IMG/VR virus record: IMGVR_UViG_3300046002_001774
Location: 1-64,000 of that record
DNA from: a virus
Direction: 5' to 3' (one strand)
DNA: 64,000 nt
Every line of letters starts with the position of its first letter. Within the stretch, counting starts at the first letter, position 1. Both the position numbers and the translations under genes were made by a program. Positions 53,926 through 62,208 of the stretch are shown piece by piece. The notes under the pieces were generated by a model. That model did no database searches, was not told the origin of the DNA, and was given only the letters and a program-made list of their open reading frames with translations.

Positions 53926-55488
53926 TTATGGGCCAACAATTACATACAACGTGTTGGGGTCTGGAATCACTATTAAATTGTAGCCAGTTTGGGTGATTTC
54001 CACTAGATTTGTCAGTTGCGTTGCCCCTGTAAGACCAGTAATATCCGAGAGAACAATGTTTGCTGGTGTAACCCCTGTGGCTCCTGTGGCTCCGATCCCT
54101 GTAGCACCTGTCGCTCCCGTGGCTCCTTGAGTTGCTGGCGATAGAGAACTAACAACTTGAGCAATATGACTATCCTCAAAATGCATTGTCATTGTTTTTC
54201 CTCCAAGATCAATGGCATAAAACTTAACAACAATCCTATCTGTAGCTAAAACATTTGTTGCAGGAACTGGAATGCTCCACAAATACAATTCGTTGACAGT
54301 TCCATCTGTGATTGGATGCGGATTAACAACATTTGTTGCAATTAGCGTTTCTGTTCCAGCAAGATTTCGATAATAAATCTCACCATAAATTTTTGGTGTT
54401 CCTCCATTGGAACTCATCGAAACAAAATTTTCAAAATTCCAATTTCCTGCTGTAATTGTAGTAACATTAGGATCACTTGAAATTGTTGCAAATGATCCAA
54501 CTAATTGCGCTCCTGCACCAGAAGCAGTAAGTGTTGTTCCGACTCCAATTACCAAATCACGATTCATTTCATAATATCCAAGGATATCTGATGAATCGGA
54601 AGGATTAAAATAATATGCTGCACCAGAACTAAATCCTTGCGGGCCTTGAATTCCAGTTGCGCCCGTTGCTCCGTTACTTCCAGCAACGCCAGTTGCACCT
54701 GTAGAACCTTGTCCTCCAGCAATGCCAGTCGCGCCGACTTCTCCTTGGATGCCAGTAGCACCAGTTGCGCCATCCAAACCATTCAATCCCGTTGCCCCAG
54801 TAGCTCCAGTAGCTCCGTCTGTTCCAGTTACGCCTGTGGCTCCTGTAGAACCATCTAATCCAGTAGCACCAGTGTCACCTGTGGCTCCAGTGGCTCCTCT
54901 AACCCCAGTCAAGCCTGTAGCTCCCGTTGCGCCCGTGGCTCCGAGATCACCCGTTGCTCCAGTCGCTCCAACGTCTCCTTGGATGCCAGTTGCGCCAGTC
55001 GCTCCGACATCCCCTTGAATCCCAGTTGCGCCAGTGGAACCCGTGGCTCCGTCATTTCCAGCAACCCCCGTGGAACCCGTGGCTCCCGTGGCCCCAGTGC
55101 TACCATCCAAACCCGTGCTTCCCGTGGCTCCAGTCGAACCAGTAGCTCCATCTACTCCAGAAATTCCAGTGCTTCCAGTTGCGCCTGTGCTGCCATCAAT
55201 TCCAGCTACCCCAGTAGCCCCTGTAGCTCCAGTGTCTCCTTGGATACCTGTAGCTCCCGTTAAACCACTTGCGCCAGTGTTTCCAGTTGCGCCAGTGGAA
55301 CCCGTGGCTCCGTCATTTCCAGCAACCCCCGTGGCCCCTGTGGTTCCAGCCCCAGTCGCGCCCGTGCTTCCCGTGGCCCCCGTTGGGCCTCCAGATGGGC
55401 CTGTGGCCCCAGTGGCCCCAACTGCTGCGCTGGCTTGACTTCCAGTAAAATCAAGTTTACCAGTAAATGGGTTAAATGTGAGTGCCAT
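53926..55488 (-). CDS. Collagen-like fibre protein with [10 protein letters not shown] head
   Basis: 520 aa. Head motif [17 protein letters not shown], shared with the 58-aa protein at 57915-58091. Residues 22-285 are Gly-X-Y triplets, mostly G-A-T and G-S-T; then a beta domain (300-440) and an end [18 protein letters not shown] similar to the tip of the 195-aa protein. Stalk-plus-tip fibre. The G-A-T codon repeats are highly repetitive DNA. Confidence 0.85.
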   Translation of the reverse strand: MALTFNPFTGKLDFTGSQASAAVGATGATGPSGGPTGATGSTGATGAGTTGATGVAGNDGATGSTGATGNTGASGLTGATGIQGDTGATGATGVAGIDGSTGATGSTGISGVDGATGSTGATGSTGLDGSTGATGATGSTGVAGNDGATGSTGATGIQGDVGATGATGIQGDVGATGATGDLGATGATGATGLTGVRGATGATGDTGATGLDGSTGATGVTGTDGATGATGATGLNGLDGATGATGIQGEVGATGIAGGQGSTGATGVAGSNGATGATGIQGPQGFSSGAAYYFNPSDSSDILGYYEMNRDLVIGVGTTLTASGAGAQLVGSFATISSDPNVTTITAGNWNFENFVSMSSNGGTPKIYGEIYYRNLAGTETLIATNVVNPHPITDGTVNELYLWSIPVPATNVLATDRIVVKFYAIDLGGKTMTMHFEDSHIAQVVSSLSPATQGATGATGATGIGATGATGVTPANIVLSDITGLTGATQLTNLVEITQTGYNLIVIPDPNTLYVIVGP

Positions 55489-55520
55489 AGTTTATTCTTA
55501 ATCGTTGCATTGCCTTTTTG

Positions 55521-55736
55521 TCAAGTGGTTATCTCAGACTCAACAGGCCAATTTAATCCTTCTTTTACGATCTGTTCTTCGCACTCTTCATGCGTTCCTA
55601 CAAACAATGTGCTTTGAGTTCCAATCGATTGATCTGTTTGCTCGTAAAACATAATCAACTTATCGGTATATACCAATTTCCAATTGCCTACAGAGTCATC
55701 ATATGACCAACCATTTTCGTTTGAAGGAATTATCAT
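55521..55736 (-). CDS. Small protein in fibre cluster
   Basis: 71 aa: MIIPSNENGWSYDDSVGNWK, LVYTDKLIMFYEQTD, GTHEECEEQIVKEGLNWP. Resembles small chaperone-like or cap proteins often following tail fibres. Start overlaps the stop of the adhesin-repeat gene by 4 bp. No family recognised. Confidence 0.6.
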   Translation of the reverse strand: MIIPSNENGWSYDDSVGNWKLVYTDKLIMFYEQTDQSIGTQSTLFVGTHEECEEQIVKEGLNWPVESEITT

Positions 55737-56593
55737 GGGACAGTTACTGAAAGGGTTGAGTTACTAGAACTGTAAGTTGCTGTTGAACCAACAGGAAGAC
55801 CAGTCCAAGTTACTGATGGGTATGAATTTGTTGTTGATCCTTGGAAAAAACGAAATGTTGTTGTTCCAGATGGAGGTGAAACATTAAACGAAACTGAAAG
55901 ACCAGCACCCAATGTTGCTGTTGCAGTTGATGCACCAGTTGTTTTGGAGGCTACTATAGAACCAGAGGTTCGGGATGTTGATCCTGTATAGGTAAGCGTT
56001 GCCGCAGTTAAATTAAGTGGGCCATTTCCTGTTTTGTTTATGCCTCCGCTGCCAGCGATATTGCCTGTAAGGGTTATTGTGTTCGCTAGGGAGGTGCGAT
56101 ATTGAAGTGAAGTATTAATTAGGAAATCATTGGGGAGAGTTACATTGCCTCCCGTGCTAATTTGTCCTGCGGCGTTGGATACGGTAAAAAGCCCAGTTCC
56201 AAATGCGTTAGAGGAGTTGAAATTTATTAGTGTGGCAAGCCCTCCAGAATTAAACGAGGTTCCACCAGAATAAGTATTGTTTCCGCCTATTGTTAAAACT
56301 GCTGTTCCAGTTTTTGCCAGCGATCCCGCTCCGCTAATAACTCCGCTTAATGACGATGCGCTTGTGATTGTAAGCGCGCCTTGGTTGATCTGCGTTGTCC
56401 CTGTATAATTGCAAATTCCCGAAAGAGTCAGTCCACCAATCCCGTTTTTGATTAAACCAGTTGTGCCAGTAATAGCGGTTGAGATTGTTGCGCTTAGATA
56501 GCACATAAACTGACGAAAAGATGCCGTTGAGGACGCTATTGTGGTTGCATTGCTTGCCCCTACTTTTGCTGCGCTAGAATTTGTTAAAATCAT
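55733..56593 (-). CDS. Autotransporter beta-strand-repeat (PATR-like) tail protein
   Basis: 286 aa. Two clear repeats GIGGLTLSGICNYTGTTQIN and GAGSLAKTGTAVLTIGGNNTYSGGT match the passenger-associated transport repeat (G-GsLtKtGtGtLtLsGaNtYsGgTtv). These are normally in bacterial secreted adhesins. Here a phage tail gene uses them as beta-helix coils, with a short C-terminal domain (TATYSSSNSTLSVTVP). The family is abundant in Verrucomicrobiota, giving a weak host hint. Confidence 0.7.
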   Translation of the reverse strand: MILTNSSAAKVGASNATTIASSTASFRQFMCYLSATISTAITGTTGLIKNGIGGLTLSGICNYTGTTQINQGALTITSASSLSGVISGAGSLAKTGTAVLTIGGNNTYSGGTSFNSGGLATLINFNSSNAFGTGLFTVSNAAGQISTGGNVTLPNDFLINTSLQYRTSLANTITLTGNIAGSGGINKTGNGPLNLTAATLTYTGSTSRTSGSIVASKTTGASTATATLGAGLSVSFNVSPPSGTTTFRFFQGSTTNSYPSVTWTGLPVGSTATYSSSNSTLSVTVP

Positions 56594-57177
56594 CCTACAA
56601 TTATGTAAACTGTGTTAGCATTAATGCTAGCACCAAGTGCGTTGTACCCAGCTAATGTGATTTGCATCATGTTAGTCAAGGCAGTTGCTCCTGTTGCTCC
56701 GCTTATGTTGCTACCAATCTTGCCGTTTAGAGCAGTCTGTGTAGCAGTTGAAATTGGTTTATTAGCATCCGAGGTGTTGTTGCAATTGCCAAGACCAACA
56801 TCAGTCTGGTCGATTGTAACTGCACCAGTTCTTGTATTAACTGAGGTTACTCCAGCGACACTTCCAGTAATGTCACTCAGCGTAGCAATAGTACCAGATG
56901 CACTAGGTAGAACAAAAGTCTTTGTAGCACCTCCTGCCGTTATGGTGAGGTCGCTATTGTTTTGCAGTTCTAAGACCTGACTGCTATCAGGAGAATAAAT
57001 TTCGTCGTGCGAATGCACAGACATTCCGCCAATTTCTTGGATTACACCCGTGGATGGATGCTTGGCATAGAGTTTTTTATCTGCGTGATTTATGCAAATC
57101 TCACCAGATGCGAGATCGGAACTCTGCGGAATTTTCGAGATAACCGATTTTTTAGGAACTATAATTGGATTAGCCAT
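56590..57177 (-). CDS. Tail fibre protein
   Basis: 195 aa. N-terminal SSDLASGEICINHADKKLYA is the common phage fibre head (l-sGElaiN-adkkLy-k); middle VTSVNTRTGAVTIDQTDVGL is a collar/TMP repeat of fibres; C-terminus ends NTVYIIVG, like the 520-aa protein. ATGA-coupled to the adhesin-repeat gene. Confidence 0.75.
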   Translation of the reverse strand: MANPIIVPKKSVISKIPQSSDLASGEICINHADKKLYAKHPSTGVIQEIGGMSVHSHDEIYSPDSSQVLELQNNSDLTITAGGATKTFVLPSASGTIATLSDITGSVAGVTSVNTRTGAVTIDQTDVGLGNCNNTSDANKPISTATQTALNGKIGSNISGATGATALTNMMQITLAGYNALGASINANTVYIIVG

Positions 57178-57192
57178 TATGGAATGGGGTTG

Positions 57193-57219
57193 CCTCCAGA
57201 GGGGTTGAACCTCTGAAGG
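57193..57219. terminator. Hairpin between two fibre genes
   Basis: CCTCCAGAGG / CCTCTGAAGG, 10 bp with one wobble on the minus strand (CCTTCAGAGG with CCTCTGGAGG), 7-nt loop, 17 bp after the 205-aa gene stop. No U-run. Probably slows decay or sets relative expression of late transcripts. Confidence 0.45.
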
Positions 57220-57235
57220 GCTTGGTGTTTAGGGA

Positions 57236-57853
57236 CTAGTAAGTTCCACCATCAATGGTGGTTTCAAGCGCAGTTACACGCGAATCGAGAGCCGAATCAG
57301 CCGATGTACGAGCCGATACTTCAGAAGCCAAAGCAGCGTCATTGCTGATAACATAACCAGCGAAAGCGGAGTCGTTAGCAGTATCAACACTGTTGATAAG
57401 GTTTACGATTTCAGCAAAGCTATCTTTGTCTGCGTCGGAAGCAGAAAGGATTGCGTCAACGCGACCTTTTTCAGTAGCGATTTTTGCATCCAAAGCCGAA
57501 TCACCACTGGTGCGAGCGGAGGTTTCGGTAGCGAGATCCGAAGCGATAACACCCTCTGCTGTGGTGGCCCGTGAAATTTCGCTTGAGAGATTCGATGTCA
57601 ATGTGCCGTCAGCGGCAATACGAGCGGCTTCTTCTGCGGCAATAGCGGCAGTCAGGGTCGAGTTTGCAGCAGAAACAGCGGAATCAGCGTATACTTTTGT
57701 AGCGAATGTGCCAGAACCACCAATAGCGAGCGGGGTTCCGTCAGCTTTGCCCACGAAAAGGCTGAGATTTGTGAGATCCATTGCCAACTCACCAGAAGAA
57801 AGACTTGCTGGGGTCGATGAACCACGTTTAATGCGAAGGATTGGATTTGCCAT
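57236..57853 (-). CDS. Tail fibre protein with coiled-coil stalk
   Basis: 205 aa. Head MANPILRIKRGSSTPASLSS-GELAMDLTNLSLFVG is the widespread phage fibre attachment module. Residues 55-200 are Ala/Ser/Glu heptads (AAEEAARIAADGTLTSNLSS; TSARTSGDSALDAKIATEKG) of a trimeric coiled coil. Short C-terminus VTALETTIDGGTY, so it may cap or anchor other fibres. Leader ACAAAAAAACAATAAAAAACTATG is very A-rich. Confidence 0.75.
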   Translation of the reverse strand: MANPILRIKRGSSTPASLSSGELAMDLTNLSLFVGKADGTPLAIGGSGTFATKVYADSAVSAANSTLTAAIAAEEAARIAADGTLTSNLSSEISRATTAEGVIASDLATETSARTSGDSALDAKIATEKGRVDAILSASDADKDSFAEIVNLINSVDTANDSAFAGYVISNDAALASEVSARTSADSALDSRVTALETTIDGGTY

Positions 57854-57914
57854 AGTTTTTTATTGTTTTTTTGTTTTGTTTTGTTTTTTGGGTTTTCTGG
57901 TTATTCAGAAAGTT

Positions 57915-58091
57915 TTAGACTGGTGCTGGACTATATTCTCCAGCGTCAATTTCAGCTACATTTGTAAGTTCACCACTTTGGATTTGAGCAACTTGATTTC
58001 CATTAGGAAGCGCACCGTCTTCGCTAATTGTGAGCGAGGAACTAGGACTAAAGTCTAGCTTGCCAGTAAATGGATTGAATCTAACTGCCAT
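57915..58091 (-). CDS. Small [10 protein letters not shown]-head protein
   Basis: 58 aa. [20 protein letters not shown] is the same head as the 520-aa collagen-like protein ([16 protein letters not shown]). The remainder SGELTNVAEIDAGEYSPAPV is short. Either a truncated fibre or a capsid-decorating head without stalk. Confidence 0.6.
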   Translation of the reverse strand: MAVRFNPFTGKLDFSPSSSLTISEDGALPNGNQVAQIQSGELTNVAEIDAGEYSPAPV

Positions 58092-58092
58092 A

Positions 58093-58356
58093 TTAAGCAA
58101 TGCTAACCATTACTAAATTTGCGTCATTTGCAGTGGGAGGTTGCACGGAATATGTCAATGTCAGCGTTGCGACAACAACCGATGCCTTGCTGTAAGCTAC
58201 AGTTGCGATATTGTTTGTCGAACCATAGTAGGTCAATGCGAGTGAATCGAATTCTGGGATTTGAAATCCTTGAATAGAACTTGCGATATTAGAAACCCCA
58301 TCAAGCACCAAATGACGGAATTTCGCTGTGTCGAGGATTGAAGGGATATTCTCCAT
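58093..58356 (-). CDS. Small virion protein downstream of capsid gene
   Basis: 87 aa, strand-rich (LALTYYGSTNNIATVAYSKA; VVVATLTLTYSVQPP). Likely a fibre or head completion component by location. No family recognised. Ends 1 bp before the [10 protein letters not shown] gene. Confidence 0.6.
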   Translation of the reverse strand: MENIPSILDTAKFRHLVLDGVSNIASSIQGFQIPEFDSLALTYYGSTNNIATVAYSKASVVVATLTLTYSVQPPTANDANLVMVSIA

Positions 58357-58380
58357 AGTATGTTAATGTTAGACTGATGA

Positions 58381-58411
58381 GGTGGCAGAGTCAATAATTA
58401 ACTCTGCCACC
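58381..58411. terminator. Perfect 11-bp hairpin after the capsid gene
   Basis: GGTGGCAGAGT / ACTCTGCCACC with a 9-nt loop, 18 bp downstream of the capsid stop on the minus strand. The most stable simple hairpin in the window, but with no U-run. Likely protects the capsid mRNA 3' end or partly terminates, giving excess capsid transcript. Confidence 0.65.
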
Positions 58412-58428
58412 GATATCAATCTACCTTA

Positions 58429-59625
58429 TTACAGTCCCGTTACACAAGGAAGGGGATTGCCATCAAATGGGCAACGCTTGTAAACAATGGCGCACACGTT
58501 CTGTGGGCGGATTGGTTGGATAGCACGTTGGATTTGATAAATATGCTGCCCAAAGTCACCATACAAGTTACAATCGTTGTCGCGGAAATACGTCCACTCC
58601 AGCTCACCCATAGCGAGTTGAGGGGCGAAACGGAATGTTCCTTCGCCAACGTATTGTTCAGGCACAAGGCGTTTGAATGCTTCTCCACCGATGACGAACA
58701 TAACTTCGTAATCAGCAGCTACCCAAGCTGGGTTGCGGCGTTGGGCGAAACCATTCGTAACAGCCGTGCTGACAATTGGATTAACGAGGACGAGGTTGCC
58801 CGAACCATCGAAGCCAGTCGCACGGAGCGGCTGTTGGTCGATGCCGAAAGCAAAACCGCGATAACCCATGAACTGATATCCAGAAATGGACTCATCACCC
58901 AATTTGAACGAACCAGCGGTAAGATAGAGCAAGTCTTCTTTAACGTCTGCATCATTACGGAAGTTTTCGATCTGATCGGCACTAGCAAGAACTTGGAAGA
59001 ACTCGCCATCTTTCGATGCGAAAGGTTCTGCAAGCATCTCTTCGCGGAGGAACGTACCAATGCGATAGAGGGTCTTGAAGTTCATAGGCGCATCAGGAAG
59101 ATGCGAAGCGAACTGGGTGTTGATCTGCTGCATATCGCCCGTGAGGTTATTGCCAAACGAGAATGTGCTGTTGACAACGTATTTGATACCAGACTGAATC
59201 AGGTATTGATAGCGGATATCAGCATTGATGATCTGAAGGATCGTTTTCTCAAGGGAAACTTGAGCTTGGAGGTAAGAACCTTTGAACGCTGTGCGAGCTT
59301 GCTTGACGCAAACGCGAGGGCCAGCACCACGAAGGGTCTGGAGCTGGAACTGATACTCAGTCGAGCCAACAACGTCAGGGGTTGCACCGATACCACAAAG
59401 ACCCGTGTCGTTTACGAACGTAGGAGCAGCGAGGCTTGCGGCAGGAACTGCCATTTCCTCAACCACGCTACGAACAACGTCCGAAACGGATGGAAGAGTT
59501 CCACCATCAATCGAGTTGATGTATGGGGATTTGCGAGCCAAGACCTTAGCGATCTGACCGATGATACGATTTACGTCTTTAGAAGCGAAATTCTGAATTG
59601 TCGCTAGTGGGATACATTCTGCCAT
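58429..59625 (-). CDS. Major capsid protein (probable)
   Basis: 398 aa. A helical N-terminal arm (1-60), LQTLRGAGPRVCVKQARTAF and a beta/alpha body with FFQVLASADQIENFRNDADV, VMFVIGGEAFKRLVP-Q-and a C-terminal P-RPQNVCAIVYKRCPF. No protease site is obvious. Position right after scaffold and glycosyltransferase genes, own long leader, A-rich start (ACAAATATTATG) and following hairpin all suit a highly expressed HK97-fold capsid gene. Not identified by a short motif; copy A's equivalent should lie just left of base 1. Confidence 0.7.
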   Translation of the reverse strand: MAECIPLATIQNFASKDVNRIIGQIAKVLARKSPYINSIDGGTLPSVSDVVRSVVEEMAVPAASLAAPTFVNDTGLCGIGATPDVVGSTEYQFQLQTLRGAGPRVCVKQARTAFKGSYLQAQVSLEKTILQIINADIRYQYLIQSGIKYVVNSTFSFGNNLTGDMQQINTQFASHLPDAPMNFKTLYRIGTFLREEMLAEPFASKDGEFFQVLASADQIENFRNDADVKEDLLYLTAGSFKLGDESISGYQFMGYRGFAFGIDQQPLRATGFDGSGNLVLVNPIVSTAVTNGFAQRRNPAWVAADYEVMFVIGGEAFKRLVPEQYVGEGTFRFAPQLAMGELEWTYFRDNDCNLYGDFGQHIYQIQRAIQPIRPQNVCAIVYKRCPFDGNPLPCVTGL

Positions 59626-59940
59626 AATATTTGTTTTCTGTTTTGTTTGTTTGTTTAGGTTTGTTCTGCTTGAACCGACCCTTTAGAAGATCTATTGGGC
59701 GACATTCAAGTGTGCGTGAAATCGCATTGCGACTTTGCACAATTTTCTTGTTTGTTCGCCCCGGCACGTTGGGCTTGTTAATACGGCCTGTTTGTGGATT
59801 CTGTGACTTCCACGGAGTCATAGGTATACGGAACCTACCTACCGAAGTGAATTCAGAACTGCGATATATTAACGGATATGTCAACAAAAAACATTCCATT
59901 ACATATAAAAAATAATTGTGTAACGATGAAAAAAACATTT
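59626..59940 (-). promoter_or_regulatory. Leader of the capsid gene
   Basis: Gene-free 315 bp. Contains a hairpin TGACT-N7-AGTCA (59804-59820), a tight palindrome TCGCA-T-TGCGA (59722-59732) and an A-rich 5' UTR end (AACAAACCTAAACAAACAAA). A TTGACA is present on the minus strand near 59878 but I find no well-spaced -10. Probably holds the capsid promoter or is the 3' continuation of the structured region upstream. Confidence 0.4.
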
Positions 59941-60455
59941 GACGGAATAAATGAATGTGATAGTTTCAATTCATCTTACTTGAATCTATGCAGGATTCTA
60001 GCGGATATAAAATTTTGCTTTGAGTGAAATACCCGTTCTGATGCTGCATACATCAAGGCGGGTTTTTCCTTTTGTATGAAGCCTCACGGCAGTTCCCGAA
60101 AGTAGCCTGTTGATACTATATCGGTGAGTGAAATATGACCGAGAACTTGGATGGCAAACTTTGATTGAGCTTTCCAATAACGCACATGACTGGAATGATG
60201 AAACCATGCCAACCAGTCGTTATTTTGGTAATGAAATCTGTTTCGTGACCAAATTAAAATACACGCCACAGAAATGTGGGCGAAGGTGCTATTGAGGGTG
60301 TATGTTGAGTGTTGGTGCGGCCCGATAAAGACAATAGCATTTAATGTCGAAAGCTAGACTGCCGATTCCTATACGGAAGGTAATTTACAAGACACTTCAT
60401 CTCCATAACAGGCGAAGTGTCTCTGCTGCCAACCTTAAGCCTTCCAGAAGATAAC
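59941..60455. ncRNA. Candidate large structured RNA upstream of the capsid gene
   Basis: The only long gene-free stretch in the window (830 bp with its neighbour). Perfect or near-perfect stems: AGACACTTC / GAAGTGTCT (60390-60422, 9 bp), CGCCACA-GAAA-TGTGGGCG (60264-60282, one bulge, GNRA loop on plus strand), GACTGG / CCAGTC (60188-60218), TCGGT / ACCGA (60121-60142), and ACCCG..TGATG / CATCA..CGGGT (60031-60063). Small frames here look spurious. Size and density of hairpins recall ornate phage RNAs such as ROOL or GOLLD, but I cannot match their consensus. Strand undecided. Confidence 0.4.
60031..60074 (+). terminator. Plus-strand intrinsic-terminator-like hairpin
   Basis: ACCCGTTCTGATG - CTGCATA - CATCAAGGCGGGT followed by TTTTCCTTTTG. 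ACCCG/CGGGT and TGATG/CATCA pair, with G-U pairs between. The U-run is on the plus strand only, although every gene is on the minus strand, so it implies a plus-strand RNA ending here or is one stem of the structured region. Confidence 0.45.
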
Positions 60456-61031
60456 TTACAGCAAAGATGCCATCACTTCTGATTTAGGAATGTCACTTTT
60501 ATCAATGTGACTAACTTTATCACTGATAGCAGATAACCTATCTTTGATGTTGAGAATATCGGACTCTTTTTTCAACAACCCATCAATGATAAATTCCTCT
60601 GATATAAACTTGTGAATAGCCGCAGCGCAGTTTTCTTGACTTGCATAAAAGAGAAAGCATGGACGATCAGTTATCATGTTTAGCTCCCCTTGATATGCAA
60701 TAGCGTCAGATGGAGTGAATCCAAGATTGACTACATCGTAATCAGACATCCATCCACCGCCAGCGGCGTGAAGACCGCACCAGCGAAGATAACGAGCTAC
60801 TAGCTGTGGATAGTATTGCCGCAAGTTGTCTGGAAGTGTATGCAGAACTTTCCCTAGTTTTGACACAAGTTTAGAGTGAAGATTAGATGCTCCAACGTGA
60901 GACTTGTTTAGCATCACGCAATCCCATCCATTCTTCTCCCATGATGTCTTCCACCAGTTGGCGCAAGCAAATTGCTCTGTCTGTGGCAAAGTCTGAATGC
61001 TTTCGTAATAAGAGTAAATCTTGTGTTTCAT
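60456..61031 (-). CDS. GT32-like glycosyltransferase, copy B
   Basis: 191 aa, complete. RYLRWCGLHAAGGGWMSDYD (80-99) holds the DXD (D97-Y-D99) and the R-W-x-x-L-H-x-x-GG-W signature of Gly_transf_sug / GT32. N-terminus KIYSYYESIQTLPQTEQFAC and M-LN-SH match copy A. Shorter than cellular relatives. Begins directly after the stop of the GT2-like gene and is followed by the 830-bp gene-free region. Confidence 0.75.
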   Translation of the reverse strand: MKHKIYSYYESIQTLPQTEQFACANWWKTSWEKNGWDCVMLNKSHVGASNLHSKLVSKLGKVLHTLPDNLRQYYPQLVARYLRWCGLHAAGGGWMSDYDVVNLGFTPSDAIAYQGELNMITDRPCFLFYASQENCAAAIHKFISEEFIIDGLLKKESDILNIKDRLSAISDKVSHIDKSDIPKSEVMASLL

Positions 61032-62165
61032 TTAATAGGTTTTGTATCCTAAGTGGAATACTGGTGTTCCAAGATCAACGTGCGGTTGATGTCCAGCTTG
61101 TTTTGCTCTCTTGCAGAATGAAACATCTTCGCCTGTTTGAGAATTAATAGGGCTGAAGTAATCGAATGTTGATGGAATAGATCCATTACTTTGCGTCGAT
61201 AGCTCAGGGAATTTTTCTTTAATGTCATTTAATACCTTTCTGTGTATCAATAGACAACCTGTGCCAATCCAGTCAACTGGGGCAATCACATCAGGATATG
61301 TTTTAGCTTTATCGTCAAGGGAACGGTCTGAAACCATAAGTGAAGATCCTTCCTTTCGACCAAAATAAGCCCCTCCAACAAAAGTTTTGCCGCTGCCTAT
61401 CAACCGATGAATAATATGCCGCTGTAGGGGCAAATCTGCTAATTTACGAGCCGCTGTAACTGTTGAACGCATCCATGATGGGCGACCTATGGAAGGAATA
61501 ATGTCATCATCAATCATCAACAGCCATTTCGCGTCCGTTTCTAGGAATTTTTTAATAATATTATTCTTTGCGTCCCTAATTGTTTCTTCACCAATTGACA
61601 TATCGAATCGGATCTTGTCACGCCCAAAGTCAAGTGCCATTGCAATCATTGTAAATGCTGTTACAGGGTTAGTTGTCTTGTGACATGGGAAGCCAACAAA
61701 GATGTCACGTCCTGCAAACTCGCAACGATACGATGGAAGTCCATCACTTGAACGTGACTCTACAATAGGTTTCTCATATGGCAATGTATTGTTTAGTTCT
61801 TGTGCTTGAACTTCCTCTACAATGGGAATCTCAGGGGTTTTGTCGGAAATATGTATACTTTTTTCCGTCAAAACTTGTTCTTCAGATTTTTTGAAAGGAA
61901 TATCGCTATCTTTTTCTTTCAAAACTGAGATTTCAATGTTTTCAAGAGGTTTTTCCTCTTCAACTTTGACATTTTCCTCAACTTTTGCAGTTTTTACCTC
62001 AGATTTGACTTTTTCCTCAACTTTTGGTTTACGTCCCGGTTTTTTTGCCATTTTATTTTGATTTACGGGAGGAATTACCTGTCCGGGCCTTGCAAATGGG
62101 TCAGCAGACTCCAATGCGTTCATTGTGATTCGCTCATCTGGCGATACTTTAGGTGTTATAGACAT
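61032..62165 (-). CDS. GT2-like glycosyltransferase, copy B
   Basis: 377 aa. N-terminal 140 aa are Lys/Glu/Val-rich and likely disordered; catalytic-like domain 141-377 with IDDDIIPS (D219-D221), GAYFG, VDW-G-GCLLIHRKV and SFCKRAKQAGH. 46 aa longer than copy A, all in the disordered part. Shares the ITMNALESADPFARPGQV N-terminal peptide. Probably acts with the adjacent GT32-like enzyme. The leader contains the conserved TTATACACAAAA element. Confidence 0.75.
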   Translation of the reverse strand: MSITPKVSPDERITMNALESADPFARPGQVIPPVNQNKMAKKPGRKPKVEEKVKSEVKTAKVEENVKVEEEKPLENIEISVLKEKDSDIPFKKSEEQVLTEKSIHISDKTPEIPIVEEVQAQELNNTLPYEKPIVESRSSDGLPSYRCEFAGRDIFVGFPCHKTTNPVTAFTMIAMALDFGRDKIRFDMSIGEETIRDAKNNIIKKFLETDAKWLLMIDDDIIPSIGRPSWMRSTVTAARKLADLPLQRHIIHRLIGSGKTFVGGAYFGRKEGSSLMVSDRSLDDKAKTYPDVIAPVDWIGTGCLLIHRKVLNDIKEKFPELSTQSNGSIPSTFDYFSPINSQTGEDVSFCKRAKQAGHQPHVDLGTPVFHLGYKTY

Positions 62166-62188
62166 ATATAGCTATTTATAACGAGTTT

Positions 62189-62197
62189 TGTGTATAA
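62189..62197 (-). promoter_or_regulatory. DnaA-box-like 9-mer, copy B
   Basis: Minus strand TTATACACA in the 43-bp gap between scaffold and GT2-like genes, same position as in copy A (1585-1593). Conservation across diverged copies argues for function: DnaA binding, promoter, or RNA processing. Confidence 0.3.
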
Positions 62198-62208
62198 GTT
62201 AGTAACTT

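Noticed and set aside
57393-58058. 221-codon plus-strand frame
   Set aside because: Antisense of the coiled-coil fibre gene; Ala/Ser/Val-rich shadow with no start context.
58516-59607. 363-codon open frame on the plus strand
   Set aside because: It is the exact antisense of the capsid gene; composition is Arg/Glu/Val-rich as expected for antisense of that codon usage, with no start context and no other plus-strand genes nearby.
59641-59700. tRNA T-arm-like GGTTCAA on the minus strand
   Set aside because: No matching T-stem, acceptor or anticodon arm could be folded around it.
59998-60269. Overlapping 69- and 61-codon minus-strand frames
   Set aside because: Two frames cover the same stretch, no conserved motif, no ribosome site, and they overlay several perfect hairpins; RNA structure fits better.
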